Assembly: GCA_964412105.1 (NCBI GenBank)
Contig: CAYPNM010000024.1
Location: 1-51,314, forward strand
DNA: 51,314 nucleotides
Direction: 5' to 3'
From: JAKAGZ01 sp964412105
GTDB taxonomy: Bacteria; Bacteroidota; Ignavibacteria; Ignavibacteriales; Ignavibacteriaceae
The position numbers were made by a program, and so were the translations under genes. Position 1 is the first letter of the stretch. The number at the start of each line of letters is the position of its first letter. Below the pieces are notes generated by a model. The model was not told the origin of the DNA. It ran no database searches and saw only the letters and a program-made list of their open reading frames with translations. Below, piece by piece: positions 8,710 to 19,000 of this stretch.

Positions 8710-9578
8710 CTCTTACCGCGCACTCTGAAAAATTCTACTAACGGTTTTACGTAATTCTGCCCGGTTTGGATCTCAATACTGTCAAGCCTGCTTTTTATAA
8801 ATAATGATTTGCGCTGTTCCGTAATTTTCCGTCTTGCGTCTGAAAGATGTTTTCTCATTTTCAAATCATTAGTATCGATCCATCTTTCTTCACCCGTTTC
8901 AGCATCAGTGAATTTGACAAGTCCCATTTTGGGTATTTCATTTTCACGTTTATCACTCATAACAATACCGATGAAATCGTGCCTTTTTCCGACAACTCTT
9001 AATATCTTTTCATAACCTTCATCCATAAAATCGGAAAGCAGAAATACAATACTTCTTTTCTTGATTGCGTGATTCAGGTATTCAAGCGCTGCCTTTATAT
9101 TCGTCGTCTTTCCCTCCGGTTCAAATGAAAGCACTTCTCTGATAATTCTTAGTACGTGTTTATTCCCTTTCCGCGGGGGGACAAACTTTTCAATTTTGTC
9201 TGTAAATAAAAGTAGACCAACTTTATCATTATTCTTCAGGGCCGAGAAAGCGAGGATGGCAGTAAGTTCTGCAGCTATCTGCTGCTTGGTTTTATCTTCG
9301 GTTCCAAAAATAAGTGAGCCACTGAGGTCAGCCATCAAAATGACCGTAAGTTCACGCTCCTCTTCAAATATCTTTATAAAAGGATGACCGAATCTTGCCG
9401 TAACATTCCAGTCAATATTTCTAATATCATCACCAAACTGGTACTCCCGGACTTCGGAAAATTCCATTCCTCTGCCTTTAAATACAGAATGATACTCGCC
9501 GGAAAAGACCTGGTTGACAAGTCCTTTGGTTTTTATTTCTATTTGTCGTACTTGCTTTAGAAGTTCTTTTGTATCCAT
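8703..9578 (-). CDS. DUF58-domain protein (VWA-like), Bat operon
   Basis: A 291-residue soluble protein with the DUF58 signature F-S-E-V-R-E-Y-x-x-G-D-D-I-R-N-I-D-W-N-V-T-A-R at about residues 40-62, followed by a VWA-like fold (MADLSGSL, VFLLSDF). DUF58 proteins are regularly coded next to moxR and are proposed partners or clients of the MoxR ATPase. It is 98 bp downstream of moxR and overlaps the next gene by 7 bp. Confidence 0.9.
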   Translation of the reverse strand: MDTKELLKQVRQIEIKTKGLVNQVFSGEYHSVFKGRGMEFSEVREYQFGDDIRNIDWNVTARFGHPFIKIFEEERELTVILMADLSGSLIFGTEDKTKQQIAAELTAILAFSALKNNDKVGLLLFTDKIEKFVPPRKGNKHVLRIIREVLSFEPEGKTTNIKAALEYLNHAIKKRSIVFLLSDFMDEGYEKILRVVGKRHDFIGIVMSDKRENEIPKMGLVKFTDAETGEERWIDTNDLKMRKHLSDARRKITEQRKSLFIKSRLDSIEIQTGQNYVKPLVEFFRVRGKRW

Positions 9579-9676
9579 TATAAAATCAAATTATGATTGA
9601 AGTACTTCGGACTAAATATTCACAAAACTCTCTTTTCAAACCTAATGCATCCGTTTTTTATCCTGCATACTTCCGC

Positions 9677-10660
9677 TTACGGCACTTCAATTTTATTTAA
9701 TATTTCCTGTATAACATATTCAGTTGTTATTTCTTCTGCTTCAGCTTCATACGTAACTGCAATCCTATGGCGCAAAACATCAAGACAAATTCCTCTGACA
9801 TCTTCCGGGATAATGTATCCTCTTCGCCTGATGAATGCCATAGCCTTTGCACCAAGAGCCAGATTTATTGACGCCCTTGGTGAAGCACCATAACTTATAA
9901 GGTTCGCAAGATTATCCAATCCAAATTGTTTTGGATTACGCGTAGCAAATACTATATCGAGAATATACTTTTCAATTTTTTCATCTATGTAGATGTCGTG
10001 GATTAACTTTCTGGCATTTAAAATATCTTTGGGGGAAATTACAGGATTTACTTTTGCGGTTGTGTCCGCTACATTCTGCCGCATTATTTTCAACTCTTCA
10101 TTCTTGGAAGGATATGATATCTTAACCTTCAGCATAAATCTGTCTACCTGTGCTTCCGGTAACGGATAAGTACCTTCCTGCTCAATCGGGTTTTGTGTAG
10201 CTAAAACGAGAAAGGGTTCATCAAGCATAAAGGTTTCCTCTCCGATTGTTACCTGCCTTTCCTGCATTGCCTCAAGAAGAGCACTTTGCACTTTTGCAGG
10301 GGCGCGGTTTATTTCATCGGCAAGAATAAAATTTGAAAAGATTGGGCCTTTTCTTATAAAAAATTTGCTGTCCTTCTGGTTGTAGATCATAGTACCTATC
10401 AAATCGGCAGGGAGAAGATCTGGGGTAAACTGGATTCTTTGGTATTTTGCCTTCATAGCTGAAGCAAGGGTTTTTATTGCCAGAGTTTTTGCTAATCCGG
10501 GAACTCCTTCCAGCAAAATGTGTCCATTACCTAGAAGTCCGACAATGAGCCTTTCAACCATTGCCTTCTGGCCTACTATAACTTTGCCTATTTCCTGCAT
10601 CAGCTGGTCAATAAAGGCACTTTCTTGCTTGATTTTTTCATTCAGTGCAGTAATATCCAC
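9677..10660 (-). CDS. moxR: MoxR-family AAA+ ATPase
   Basis: A 327-residue cytoplasmic ATPase. Walker A is GVPGLAKT (52-59) and Walker B is FILADEINRAP (111-121). The MoxR sensor stretch ATQNPIEQEGTYPLPEAQ follows, then the lid domain. MoxR proteins act as chaperones that insert metals or assemble VWA-protein complexes. Here it is the first gene of the Bat operon. The start codon is GTG, supported by TGAGGT about 8 nt upstream. The 159 bp before it hold no promoter I can call with confidence. Confidence 0.92.
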   Translation of the reverse strand: MDITALNEKIKQESAFIDQLMQEIGKVIVGQKAMVERLIVGLLGNGHILLEGVPGLAKTLAIKTLASAMKAKYQRIQFTPDLLPADLIGTMIYNQKDSKFFIRKGPIFSNFILADEINRAPAKVQSALLEAMQERQVTIGEETFMLDEPFLVLATQNPIEQEGTYPLPEAQVDRFMLKVKISYPSKNEELKIMRQNVADTTAKVNPVISPKDILNARKLIHDIYIDEKIEKYILDIVFATRNPKQFGLDNLANLISYGASPRASINLALGAKAMAFIRRRGYIIPEDVRGICLDVLRHRIAVTYEAEAEEITTEYVIQEILNKIEVP

Positions 10661-10819
10661 GTTTGAACCTCATTTTAATTATTAATGTTATTATCTATTG
10701 AAAAGTAATGAGATTAGACAACTGGAAACTTATAAATGTTTCATAAATTTAACAAAAATTAGGAATATAAGGATTAGAATTAGGCTAAATATCTGCTTAT
10801 CAAAATTATCAGTAAGCCT

Positions 10820-11992
10820 TTAATTTACTCTGAATATGCAAAATTTAAGGTAGCTGGTCTCATTCATTCCCGGCAATTCAGGGTGATCAAGTGAGGCTCC
10901 ATTAAAATGAAGCAGCTGAATATTCTTCCCGGATTTTGCGGCTGCAGAGTTTATAATCTGAATAAACTCACTTTTGGATAAATGATGTGAACAGGACGAA
11001 GTTACAAGATAACCTCTATCATTCAATATTTGAAGCCCCATTCTATTTAGTTTCTCGTAGCCTTTTTTTGCAGGAGCCAGATCCTTTTTGCTCTTTGCAA
11101 AAGCCGGAGGATCAAGAATTACCAGATCATATTTTTTACCTTGAGAAATACATCCTTTAATGAAATCAAAGACATCACCTGCTATAAATTCTGCAGTACA
11201 CTTCAAATTGTTTAATTGATAATTATATTTTGCGTTTCCAATTTCAGCAGAAGAAGAATCTACAAATGTTACAGATGAAGCACCTGCCCTTGCAGCGTGT
11301 AGCCCGAATCCACCTGAATTACAAAAAAGATCAGCTACGGATTTATTCCTGCAAATCCTCTCAATAAAGAATCTGTTATCACTTTGATCAAAGTAAAACC
11401 CTGTTTTTTGTCCTGCTTCAAAATCTATTTTATATTTTATAGCTCCATCATCAATTATTTCATTCTTTATATTCCCAAAGTATATTTTATCTTCGGCTGG
11501 TAATCCTTCAAGTTTTCGGAAATAAGCTTCATTTTTTGTAAATATATTCTCTGCGGAAAATTCTTCTTTCAATATTCTTATGATCAGCTCAATATTTTTA
11601 TCCATCCCAAATGAATAAATCTGCAATACAAATGTGTTATTATACTTGTCAACGATTAAACCCGGCAGAAAATCACTTTCGCTGAAAACAAGCCGATATG
11701 ATTCCCTTGAAGGATAAAATATTTTTCGTAATTCAACAGCCGATGATAATTTTCTTTTGAATAAATTATAAAGATCAACAATTTTATCTTTTGATAAAAT
11801 CCTAACGGAAATAAGTGAGTTTTTATTGTAGAATCCTGTGCCTAAAAAATTATTTTTTGAATCATATACCTCAACGAGGTCACCATTTTCAGGGCTTTCT
11901 TCAATGCTGCCAATCTCATTGCTAAACACCCAGAGATGGCCTGAATTTATTCGCCTTTCCTCATTCCTTTTTAAATGTATTTTTGATATCAT
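10820..11992 (-). CDS. RlmI-type rRNA (cytosine) methyltransferase
   Basis: A 390-residue SAM-dependent methyltransferase of the RlmI/RlmK-like family. An N-terminal PUA RNA-binding domain (about 1-75) precedes an EEHEE-type insert and the Rossmann domain. The Rossmann domain carries motif I DLFCNSGGFG (221-230), the typical GFYFDQ (198-203) and motif IV ILDPPAFAKS (about 292-301). A cysteine in SSCSHH could serve as the catalytic residue for m5C formation. Length is normal. 23S rRNA C1962 is the likely target by analogy with RlmI. It is divergent from the gene at 12072. Confidence 0.85.
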   Translation of the reverse strand: MISKIHLKRNEERRINSGHLWVFSNEIGSIEESPENGDLVEVYDSKNNFLGTGFYNKNSLISVRILSKDKIVDLYNLFKRKLSSAVELRKIFYPSRESYRLVFSESDFLPGLIVDKYNNTFVLQIYSFGMDKNIELIIRILKEEFSAENIFTKNEAYFRKLEGLPAEDKIYFGNIKNEIIDDGAIKYKIDFEAGQKTGFYFDQSDNRFFIERICRNKSVADLFCNSGGFGLHAARAGASSVTFVDSSSAEIGNAKYNYQLNNLKCTAEFIAGDVFDFIKGCISQGKKYDLVILDPPAFAKSKKDLAPAKKGYEKLNRMGLQILNDRGYLVTSSCSHHLSKSEFIQIINSAAAKSGKNIQLLHFNGASLDHPELPGMNETSYLKFCIFRVN

Positions 11993-12071
11993 AAATTTTA
12001 TCTTTGTAAAGACGGGGCAAAAAATTAATTAAATTATCTGGTAAAATAATACAATTTAATACACTTAATTA

Positions 12072-13922
12072 ATGACAACGATGAAAAAGTTAATATTTAT
12101 TTTTGCTTTGATTATATGTTTAGCCGGAATTTCATCCGGACAAAATGTAAAGTATGCATGGGTAATCAATCCGGGAATAGGCAATACAGGTGCCGACACT
12201 GCATTAGCAAATATAGTCTCCAATATAAATTCGGATAGTACTCTTGCAATAGCAATTGTTTCCGGTAATCTCACAGCGCATGGATATAATAAAGAACTTG
12301 AACAAACCAAATCCATTTTGGATAACTTATCTATTCCATACAGGATTATTCCCGGTGAAAACGACTTAAGATGGAGCGAAAGTGCCGGTCAGGAAATTAA
12401 ATCAGTTTTTGGAAATAATCATTTTTTATTAAAAATTCAGAACACATTACAAATTGGTTTGAACAATTCGGTAACTTGGCGAAACGGTATAGGACATTTC
12501 TCCCCTGAAGAGATTTCCTGGTTCTCAGACACCCTCAAAACCATACCGATGACCGATGAAATTTTCCTTTACAGCTATTTCCCTTTTGATGCTAAGACAG
12601 ATAATTGGTTTAAGGTAACTAATCTTTTAATAAATCATAATATCATAGCATTATTGACAGATAATGGTAAACCTAAGACCATTTCTTCAAACTCAGGAAT
12701 TCCAACAATCACAGGCTTCCCTGCTTATAATAAAAAGAGCTGGATTTATAACATCATCGAAAACAAGGACGATTCTCTGATTTTTTATCAGGTTAAGAAC
12801 GGAATTTCAAATCGATGGGGGGCACTTCACAAACAAATCGTAAATGTCACACAAATTGATACTACCCAATTTAAAAATTATGATCTACCAGGAAAAGAAT
12901 ACCCATCCTTTTATGCAAAGGTACTCTGGCAGACAGATTTGAATTCTACTATGCTTTCCGATTTAATAACAGATGGAACTGATATTTTTGCAACAACAGA
13001 AAATGGAAAAATATTTTGCTATGATACTTCAGGAAATAAGTTATGGGAATACGATTCAAAGGAAAATGTTGCCGGCAGGCCTGTTGTCAGTTCAAATATT
13101 ATTGCTATAGCAACTTTGCAGGGAGATCTGATTTCACTTAATGCGAAAACTGGACAATTAAACCAGGTTATAGGAATCGGTGAGCCTTTAACCTCACAGC
13201 TTGTGACGACTAATATTAGTTACAATGGAAATCCAACAGATTGCGTAATTGTGGGCACAGCGCAGGGTAACCTTTATTGCTATTCAATGGATACTTTTGA
13301 AATGGTGTGGGAAAACCATTCCGCTAAAGGTTTGATAAGAACTTTGCCCTTAATATATGAACATCGCTTGTTTTTTGGATCTCAGGATGGTTGGTTATAT
13401 TGTATAGATGCTAGAACAGGGGTGTTATACTGGAAGTGGAATCAAGGTAATAATTTCTTTACTGCTCCTGCAGTTTGTCCTCCGTTAACGGATGGCGATG
13501 GAATTTATATTTCCACACCCGATAAATATGTTTCAAAGATTGATTTCCTTCTTGGAGTAACTAAGTGGAGAAAAGATCTTCAAAGCTGGGAATCACTGGG
13601 GTTTTCAAATGATAACAAAAATCTGATTGTTAAAAGTATTACTGATGAAATTTATTTCATTTCAAAAAGAAATGGCAGAAAAGAAAGGGCTGTAAACTTA
13701 AAATACGGATTTGATCTTAATCCCACTCAAATACTTGAATGGAAAGGCAACTATTTAATCGCTGCTGAGAACGGAAAAATTTATTTGATAGATAAATATT
13801 ACAGATGGAAACCTCTGTTCTTTTCAGGAGACTGCAGGTTAAATTCTGTAATACATATTAAGAATAATTTCTTTGCTGTTTCCAATATGGATGGCAAGGT
13901 AATTTGTTTTGAACTGCAATAA
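12072..13922 (+). CDS. Exported PQQ-like beta-propeller protein with a degenerate phosphoesterase domain
   Basis: A 616-residue secreted protein with a signal peptide ending SSGQ. An in-frame ATG three codons later is equally plausible as the start. Residues about 24-260 align by order with calcineurin-like phosphoesterases, but the metal ligands are lost: INPGIG replaces the D-x-H motif, SGNL replaces GD, and GEND replaces GNHD. Residues about 275-616 are beta-propeller repeats of PQQ type (IFCYDTSGNKLWEY, LYCIDARTGVLYW). It is probably a non-enzymatic binding protein of the cell surface or periplasm. The HAD gene follows by 9 bp. Confidence 0.75.
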   Translation: MTTMKKLIFIFALIICLAGISSGQNVKYAWVINPGIGNTGADTALANIVSNINSDSTLAIAIVSGNLTAHGYNKELEQTKSILDNLSIPYRIIPGENDLRWSESAGQEIKSVFGNNHFLLKIQNTLQIGLNNSVTWRNGIGHFSPEEISWFSDTLKTIPMTDEIFLYSYFPFDAKTDNWFKVTNLLINHNIIALLTDNGKPKTISSNSGIPTITGFPAYNKKSWIYNIIENKDDSLIFYQVKNGISNRWGALHKQIVNVTQIDTTQFKNYDLPGKEYPSFYAKVLWQTDLNSTMLSDLITDGTDIFATTENGKIFCYDTSGNKLWEYDSKENVAGRPVVSSNIIAIATLQGDLISLNAKTGQLNQVIGIGEPLTSQLVTTNISYNGNPTDCVIVGTAQGNLYCYSMDTFEMVWENHSAKGLIRTLPLIYEHRLFFGSQDGWLYCIDARTGVLYWKWNQGNNFFTAPAVCPPLTDGDGIYISTPDKYVSKIDFLLGVTKWRKDLQSWESLGFSNDNKNLIVKSITDEIYFISKRNGRKERAVNLKYGFDLNPTQILEWKGNYLIAAENGKIYLIDKYYRWKPLFFSGDCRLNSVIHIKNNFFAVSNMDGKVICFELQ

Positions 13923-13931
13923 TAAACCAAA

Positions 13932-14579
13932 ATGAAGAATTTTGACGGAATAATTTTCGATATTGACGGCACTCTGACTTCAACAAATGAGTTGATCTTT
14001 GCTTCATTTAATTATGTCATGGGGAAATATCTTAATAAGACACTCACGAATAGTGAAATTATTTCATTATTCGGTCCGACTGAAGATGTGATTCTCGAAG
14101 AATGGACAGGTGCAGATTATCCACGGGCTCGAGAGGATTACTATAATTTTTACAGCGAGAATCATACAATGGCAGATCTTTATCCCGGTATACTTGATAT
14201 GCTTACTTTTATTAAATCGCATAGAATTCCACTTTCTATTTTTACAGGAAAAGGGAGAGAGGCCGCAATAATAACACTTAAAAAATTAAGAATTTATAAT
14301 TTCTTTGATCTGATCATTACAGGTGATGATGTAGATGAGCATAAACCTTCACCGGAAGGAATTTTAAAGTTTATTAAAAAATTTAAGCTTACTCCTCATA
14401 AAGTCTTAATGATAGGTGATTCCCCTTCTGACATTAAAGCGTCTCATGAAGCTGGAGTAAAAGTTGCCTCTGTACTGTGGGACAGCTATTCAAAAGAAAA
14501 AGTTCTTGAAATGAATAGTGATTATGTATTTCATACTGTTGCGGAACTTCAGAACTTTTTGAAGAATAATCTTGAATAA
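13932..14579 (+). CDS. HAD-superfamily phosphatase, phosphoglycolate phosphatase-like
   Basis: A 215-residue cytoplasmic HAD hydrolase with all four motifs: DIDGT (10-14), the threonine of IFTGKG (103-108), lysine in HKPSP (137-141) and GDSPSD (162-167). The helical cap between motifs I and II has the size of class I phosphoglycolate phosphatases and beta-phosphoglucomutases. The true substrate cannot be read from the sequence. It is 9 bp downstream of the beta-propeller gene and probably cotranscribed with it. Confidence 0.85.
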   Translation: MKNFDGIIFDIDGTLTSTNELIFASFNYVMGKYLNKTLTNSEIISLFGPTEDVILEEWTGADYPRAREDYYNFYSENHTMADLYPGILDMLTFIKSHRIPLSIFTGKGREAAIITLKKLRIYNFFDLIITGDDVDEHKPSPEGILKFIKKFKLTPHKVLMIGDSPSDIKASHEAGVKVASVLWDSYSKEKVLEMNSDYVFHTVAELQNFLKNNLE

Positions 14580-14629
14580 GAAATCTATTCATTGATAAAA
14601 TTTCGACGAATTCAAATAGCGCCTTAATC

Positions 14630-15985
14630 CTAAAATTTCATTGGCAGTATTAGTGAAATTCTCGGCTCAACTCTTTTCTGTGATATGTAATTGATTACAT
14701 TGTCATCTGAATCTCTTATAGGGGCAAAGGTCCAGTTATACAAAACTGAGAAAGTGATGTATGGAGTTAACTTATAACCATATTCAGCGTATAAATAGGA
14801 ACGATTATCAAGCTTAAATAAATCGTTCTCACCATGAATATTAATTTTATCATAACCAACTTTAACAAAAAAGAGTCCATTTTCAGGATTTAATTCTGAT
14901 CCGATGTGTAGTATCCCGCTGTTTGGATCATTATCAAGTCGTTGGTAGCTGCCTGAAATATAAAATAGCCTGACAACATTTAACCCTAATTCCATAAAGT
15001 ACCCGTTACCCGGATTATTTAATGAATCAAGTGTTGAGGCCTTGCCTGTGAAGTTTCCGCTGACTGTATCCAACTGGAATCTTTGAATTTCGTAAAGTGA
15101 ATTAAAATATGAAGGAAGATATTTTCCAAAATTAAATCTTCTTTCAAATTTAGCGTATCCTCTTATATCACCAATAGCATTGATATCAAATTTAAATCCG
15201 GATGCAAGGCCGCTGCCGAAATTAATTATTTTGGAATAATCAGTATAAAATGAAACTCCGAGCAAACCGGCATTAAATAGGGGAACACCAACGTCCAATC
15301 CGACTATTTTCATACTCCCATCATCAATAGTAGAGTTGAACGCTCTGCTGGTTTTATCATACCGACCACTTATAATACCTGCTTGGTCATTAAAGTCAGC
15401 TGCAAATGTTCCGCCGATTTCAAGGCCGCCAATAATAGGGTCATTGGCTTTAGGAGTAAACTGAAAGGGCCTGTAATATCCTCGAAAAGCCACCAAGCCC
15501 GCCTGAAGAAAATTACTATAGATTGATTCCAATCCGAATTTGCCATAATCAACCTTTGAAATCATTCCGATCTTTCTGGCATCAAAAGTGGGACTGTTCA
15601 TATAGTTATTTATAATCGAACCATGGCCAAGAGTGTAATAATCTAGTGTCCCGACTTTAACGAATAGCGGATCATTTTCCTGACCATAACGGACATACCG
15701 GATAATGCTCAGGTAATCAGAAAATTGGCTGTAATCATTTTTCCTGAAAATACCTCTTTGATCAAAATTAAATTGAAGATCAAGTCCCGCTCCCCAATTA
15801 TCAAAAGATATTTCCGGAGTCAGGTGAAAAGCGTAAAATAATTTTCCATCAATCCAATTAAGGCCAAAACCTCCAGTAAATGTCCCATTTCCCGGTAACG
15901 GGTAGTCCCGGAAAGTGCTGGTGTTAGAATTGGACTGGCTCCAAAGAGAAATGGAAAAAGCCAAAAATATCAATATATTTTTCAT
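14630..15985 (-). CDS. Outer-membrane beta-barrel protein, hypothetical
   Basis: A 451-residue protein with a short signal peptide (1-16, ending LWSQS). The rest alternates hydrophobic and polar residues rich in Gly, Tyr, Phe and Asn, as in transmembrane beta-strands. It ends in ISLILPMKF with a C-terminal phenylalanine, the usual outer-membrane barrel signal. I recognise no specific porin family. It is convergent with the HAD gene across a 50-bp gap and lies downstream of the C25 protease on the same strand, 73 bp away. Confidence 0.6.
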   Translation of the reverse strand: MKNILIFLAFSISLWSQSNSNTSTFRDYPLPGNGTFTGGFGLNWIDGKLFYAFHLTPEISFDNWGAGLDLQFNFDQRGIFRKNDYSQFSDYLSIIRYVRYGQENDPLFVKVGTLDYYTLGHGSIINNYMNSPTFDARKIGMISKVDYGKFGLESIYSNFLQAGLVAFRGYYRPFQFTPKANDPIIGGLEIGGTFAADFNDQAGIISGRYDKTSRAFNSTIDDGSMKIVGLDVGVPLFNAGLLGVSFYTDYSKIINFGSGLASGFKFDINAIGDIRGYAKFERRFNFGKYLPSYFNSLYEIQRFQLDTVSGNFTGKASTLDSLNNPGNGYFMELGLNVVRLFYISGSYQRLDNDPNSGILHIGSELNPENGLFFVKVGYDKINIHGENDLFKLDNRSYLYAEYGYKLTPYITFSVLYNWTFAPIRDSDDNVINYISQKRVEPRISLILPMKF

Positions 15986-16058
15986 GAGGGATGGATTTTC
16001 TTCTAATTAAATACACAAATATGAAATTTTGACAGAAGTAAGCCGGTTTCAAATGCCA

Positions 16059-19000
16059 TCATCTTACAACTGCTAACTTTTGAGTAACGCTTTGAACTTT
16101 CCCATTAACGGACATAATAATCTTATATAAATAAACTCCGTTCGCAATAATATCTCCGTCAGCATCTCTTCCATCCCAGTAGATCCTGTTAAAGTCATAG
16201 TTCAAATCTGAAGAGTGTAGAGTAAATTGTTTAATTAGTCTGCCTGCAATAGTAAATATCCTGATTTTTAATTGATCTGGAATCCGAGTTAACTTAAACG
16301 TAAAATAAGTATCATTACGAAACGGATCGGGATAATTGTAAACATCAAGTATTTTGGGATCGCTTGAAACCGTAAAATTCTTAATTACCTCCAATCCTTT
16401 TACAGAAAGACTGTTCATTGATGAAACCTCGATAGAATGATCACCATCACTCAATTCAGGCATATATGTAACAACCATTTTAGGATTAGCAGAGTTGAAT
16501 TTGTAAGTCAGAATAGTCGAATTACCGGAATAATAAACAGGCTTATTATCAAGCTGAATTGAAATGGACGATGTATCGCTAATTGGCAATAACGAAGGAT
16601 CATTAAGTTCAATTTGTATTTTAGGATGAGACGAAATAAAATCGTTATTGATTATCTCTCTTCCATCAAAAGTAATGTTAACCGTTGGTTTATTTGAATC
16701 GGCTTTAACATAAAACGGAACACTGTAGATATTATTGTCCTTGAAAAATTCAACAATTTTATTATCGGGGTCTATTGTAATTAAAAAAGAATTGGATCCT
16801 GGAAATGAATCAGCAGTATAGACAATACTATAATCTTTTTTACCTCCAGCCGCCAGATTTGTTGAAGTATTCATTAATTGCTCTTTTGTGTTATCATTAT
16901 GGATAACTTCCACTCTTACATTAAACGAATCGGCTTCAGCCTGACCAACATTCATAACTGAAAAATTTAATTTTATACTCTGACCTATTGTTAATGAATC
17001 CTTATCAGTTTTAACTAACTGATAATTTGTTCCCAATTCGGGTACAAGTGCATATTTAACAGCTAAAGAATTAATCTGTGGGGATACTTTTTCGAAATTT
17101 GCTTTTAACTTTGCCAATAACCGAATTTTATGGTACTTGTTAGCATCAATATTACTTAATGATGCAACGCCATTATTCAAACTAATTGTTGACAGCGTAT
17201 CCTGCATATTATTATTGGTTATTCCAATTGGAGTTATAGTAACAGATGAACCAGAAGGCAGTTTTATACCAACTTTTATACTATCCCATCTTGAAGAATA
17301 ATTCATCTCCGGAAAACCAATAGTTCCGGAATCGCTTTTGGCTATAATGCTTGTGTCTATAATTGCAATTCCCTCAAATTGCTTCTTATAAACTTCCGGA
17401 ACTGTCCCAGGAGCTGCACCTTTTTTACCAATGATGCACCAGGAATCTCTATATTGAACACTGTCAATATAAATACTTCCCAATTCCTTTATTGCATCCC
17501 GAACAGCTGTGGGAGGGCTATATCCTAAAACTGATTGTGCTCCATCATCACAAATTGTCATAGCCAGTACCGTTCCGTTAGGAAGAGAATTTATATAGTT
17601 TGTCAAACTATCTGCCAGCTTATTTCTGGTTTGAGTTGTTCCATCTGATGAACCAAATATTTGGATGTTTGAGGGCCGCAATGTAACCGTATCAATTAAA
17701 GCTGTTCCAATACCCCAGAATTTTGTTGTAGGTAATATTTCCTGAAGATTATATTGCATAGAAGCAAAAGGTCCAGCATAATAACCGGCAGAGGAAATCT
17801 TTAGTTCATCTTTTTGAGGAATAAGTTCCCAGGCTTTATCACTTGAATTAAAGCCGGTACTGGAATAATTTATATCTGAAAGGCTGTCAATTGGGCTATT
17901 TGTATACCAGTTATAATCTTGATTCATATTTGCAAAAGAAATTGGGGCCGACCAGGTTGGAGAAACTGATAACTTGGCTCGCAACCAGTATCTCACCTGA
18001 GGCACCAAATTCGGAATAGTTATAGTGGAAGAAAAAACTCCCAGATTATTTTCATATTGAACCGGTATAGAAAAATTTTGTGTTGTATCTATTTGAAAAT
18101 CGAACTTTGAGTTAGTTGTATCGAAATTGGCATATGTAGGATTAAGAAAAGTTATTTCCCCATTATATATACTATAATAATTGCTGCCTAAAATTGCTCT
18201 TAGTGTAATTGAATAAACAGTAAAGCTTAATGACGCCTGGTTATCATTCTTATAAATTTCATCAATAGCATTTGTACTGTCTATTACTACAGTAAGGTTA
18301 TGTACCCCTACTTTATTTTTTATAGGCACTTTGACAATTATGGAATCATCCAACAACGGAATAGGAACTTTAAAGTATTGTTCCGAACTCAGGCTGTTAT
18401 TATACGTATCCTTTACTGTTATTTGCACAGAATCATTAGGAACTATTCCATAGTTATGATAATGTATATTAATAGGAGTAAAATCTTCCTGATCTGAAGG
18501 ACGACTTTCCATTGGAATAATGTCAGAAGAAGTTATTACAAGGTTGGGTTTGGAGGGCAATCTTAAATTCAATAAAGGATCACCGAGCATTACATTATCG
18601 TAGGCAAATACAGTATTAACGTCATTATGTCCGCCATTATTAAATAGTTCAATTTTAGCCAGAACATGTGCCTTGGCCATATTTGTAACTGAATCCTTCA
18701 ACATTTGCTCATAAAAATAAGTCGGATAAGTCACTGCTGTTGAAATATAGCCCCAGCTCGAATTGCTCAAATAAGCAATTGCTTGGCCACCAGCTGACCC
18801 CGTGATGAATAATTCGCCAAAACAAGTTACATCTGGTTCGGCAAATTTACCTGTTGAGCAACCAAAATCTGTAATTAATGGGAAGCGATCACTGTACGAA
18901 TTCTTTAAAGCGTCTACATCTGTTATTCCATTATCCCAGGTTTGAGTACCGCTGTGACCAATATAAGAAATAAATAAGCTGCCATTATTAATTGCATTTT

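Noticed and set aside
11999..12006. TATCTTTG as promoter of the beta-propeller gene
   Set aside because: There is no TTG at the 20-nt spacing and it overlaps the start of the divergent methyltransferase gene.
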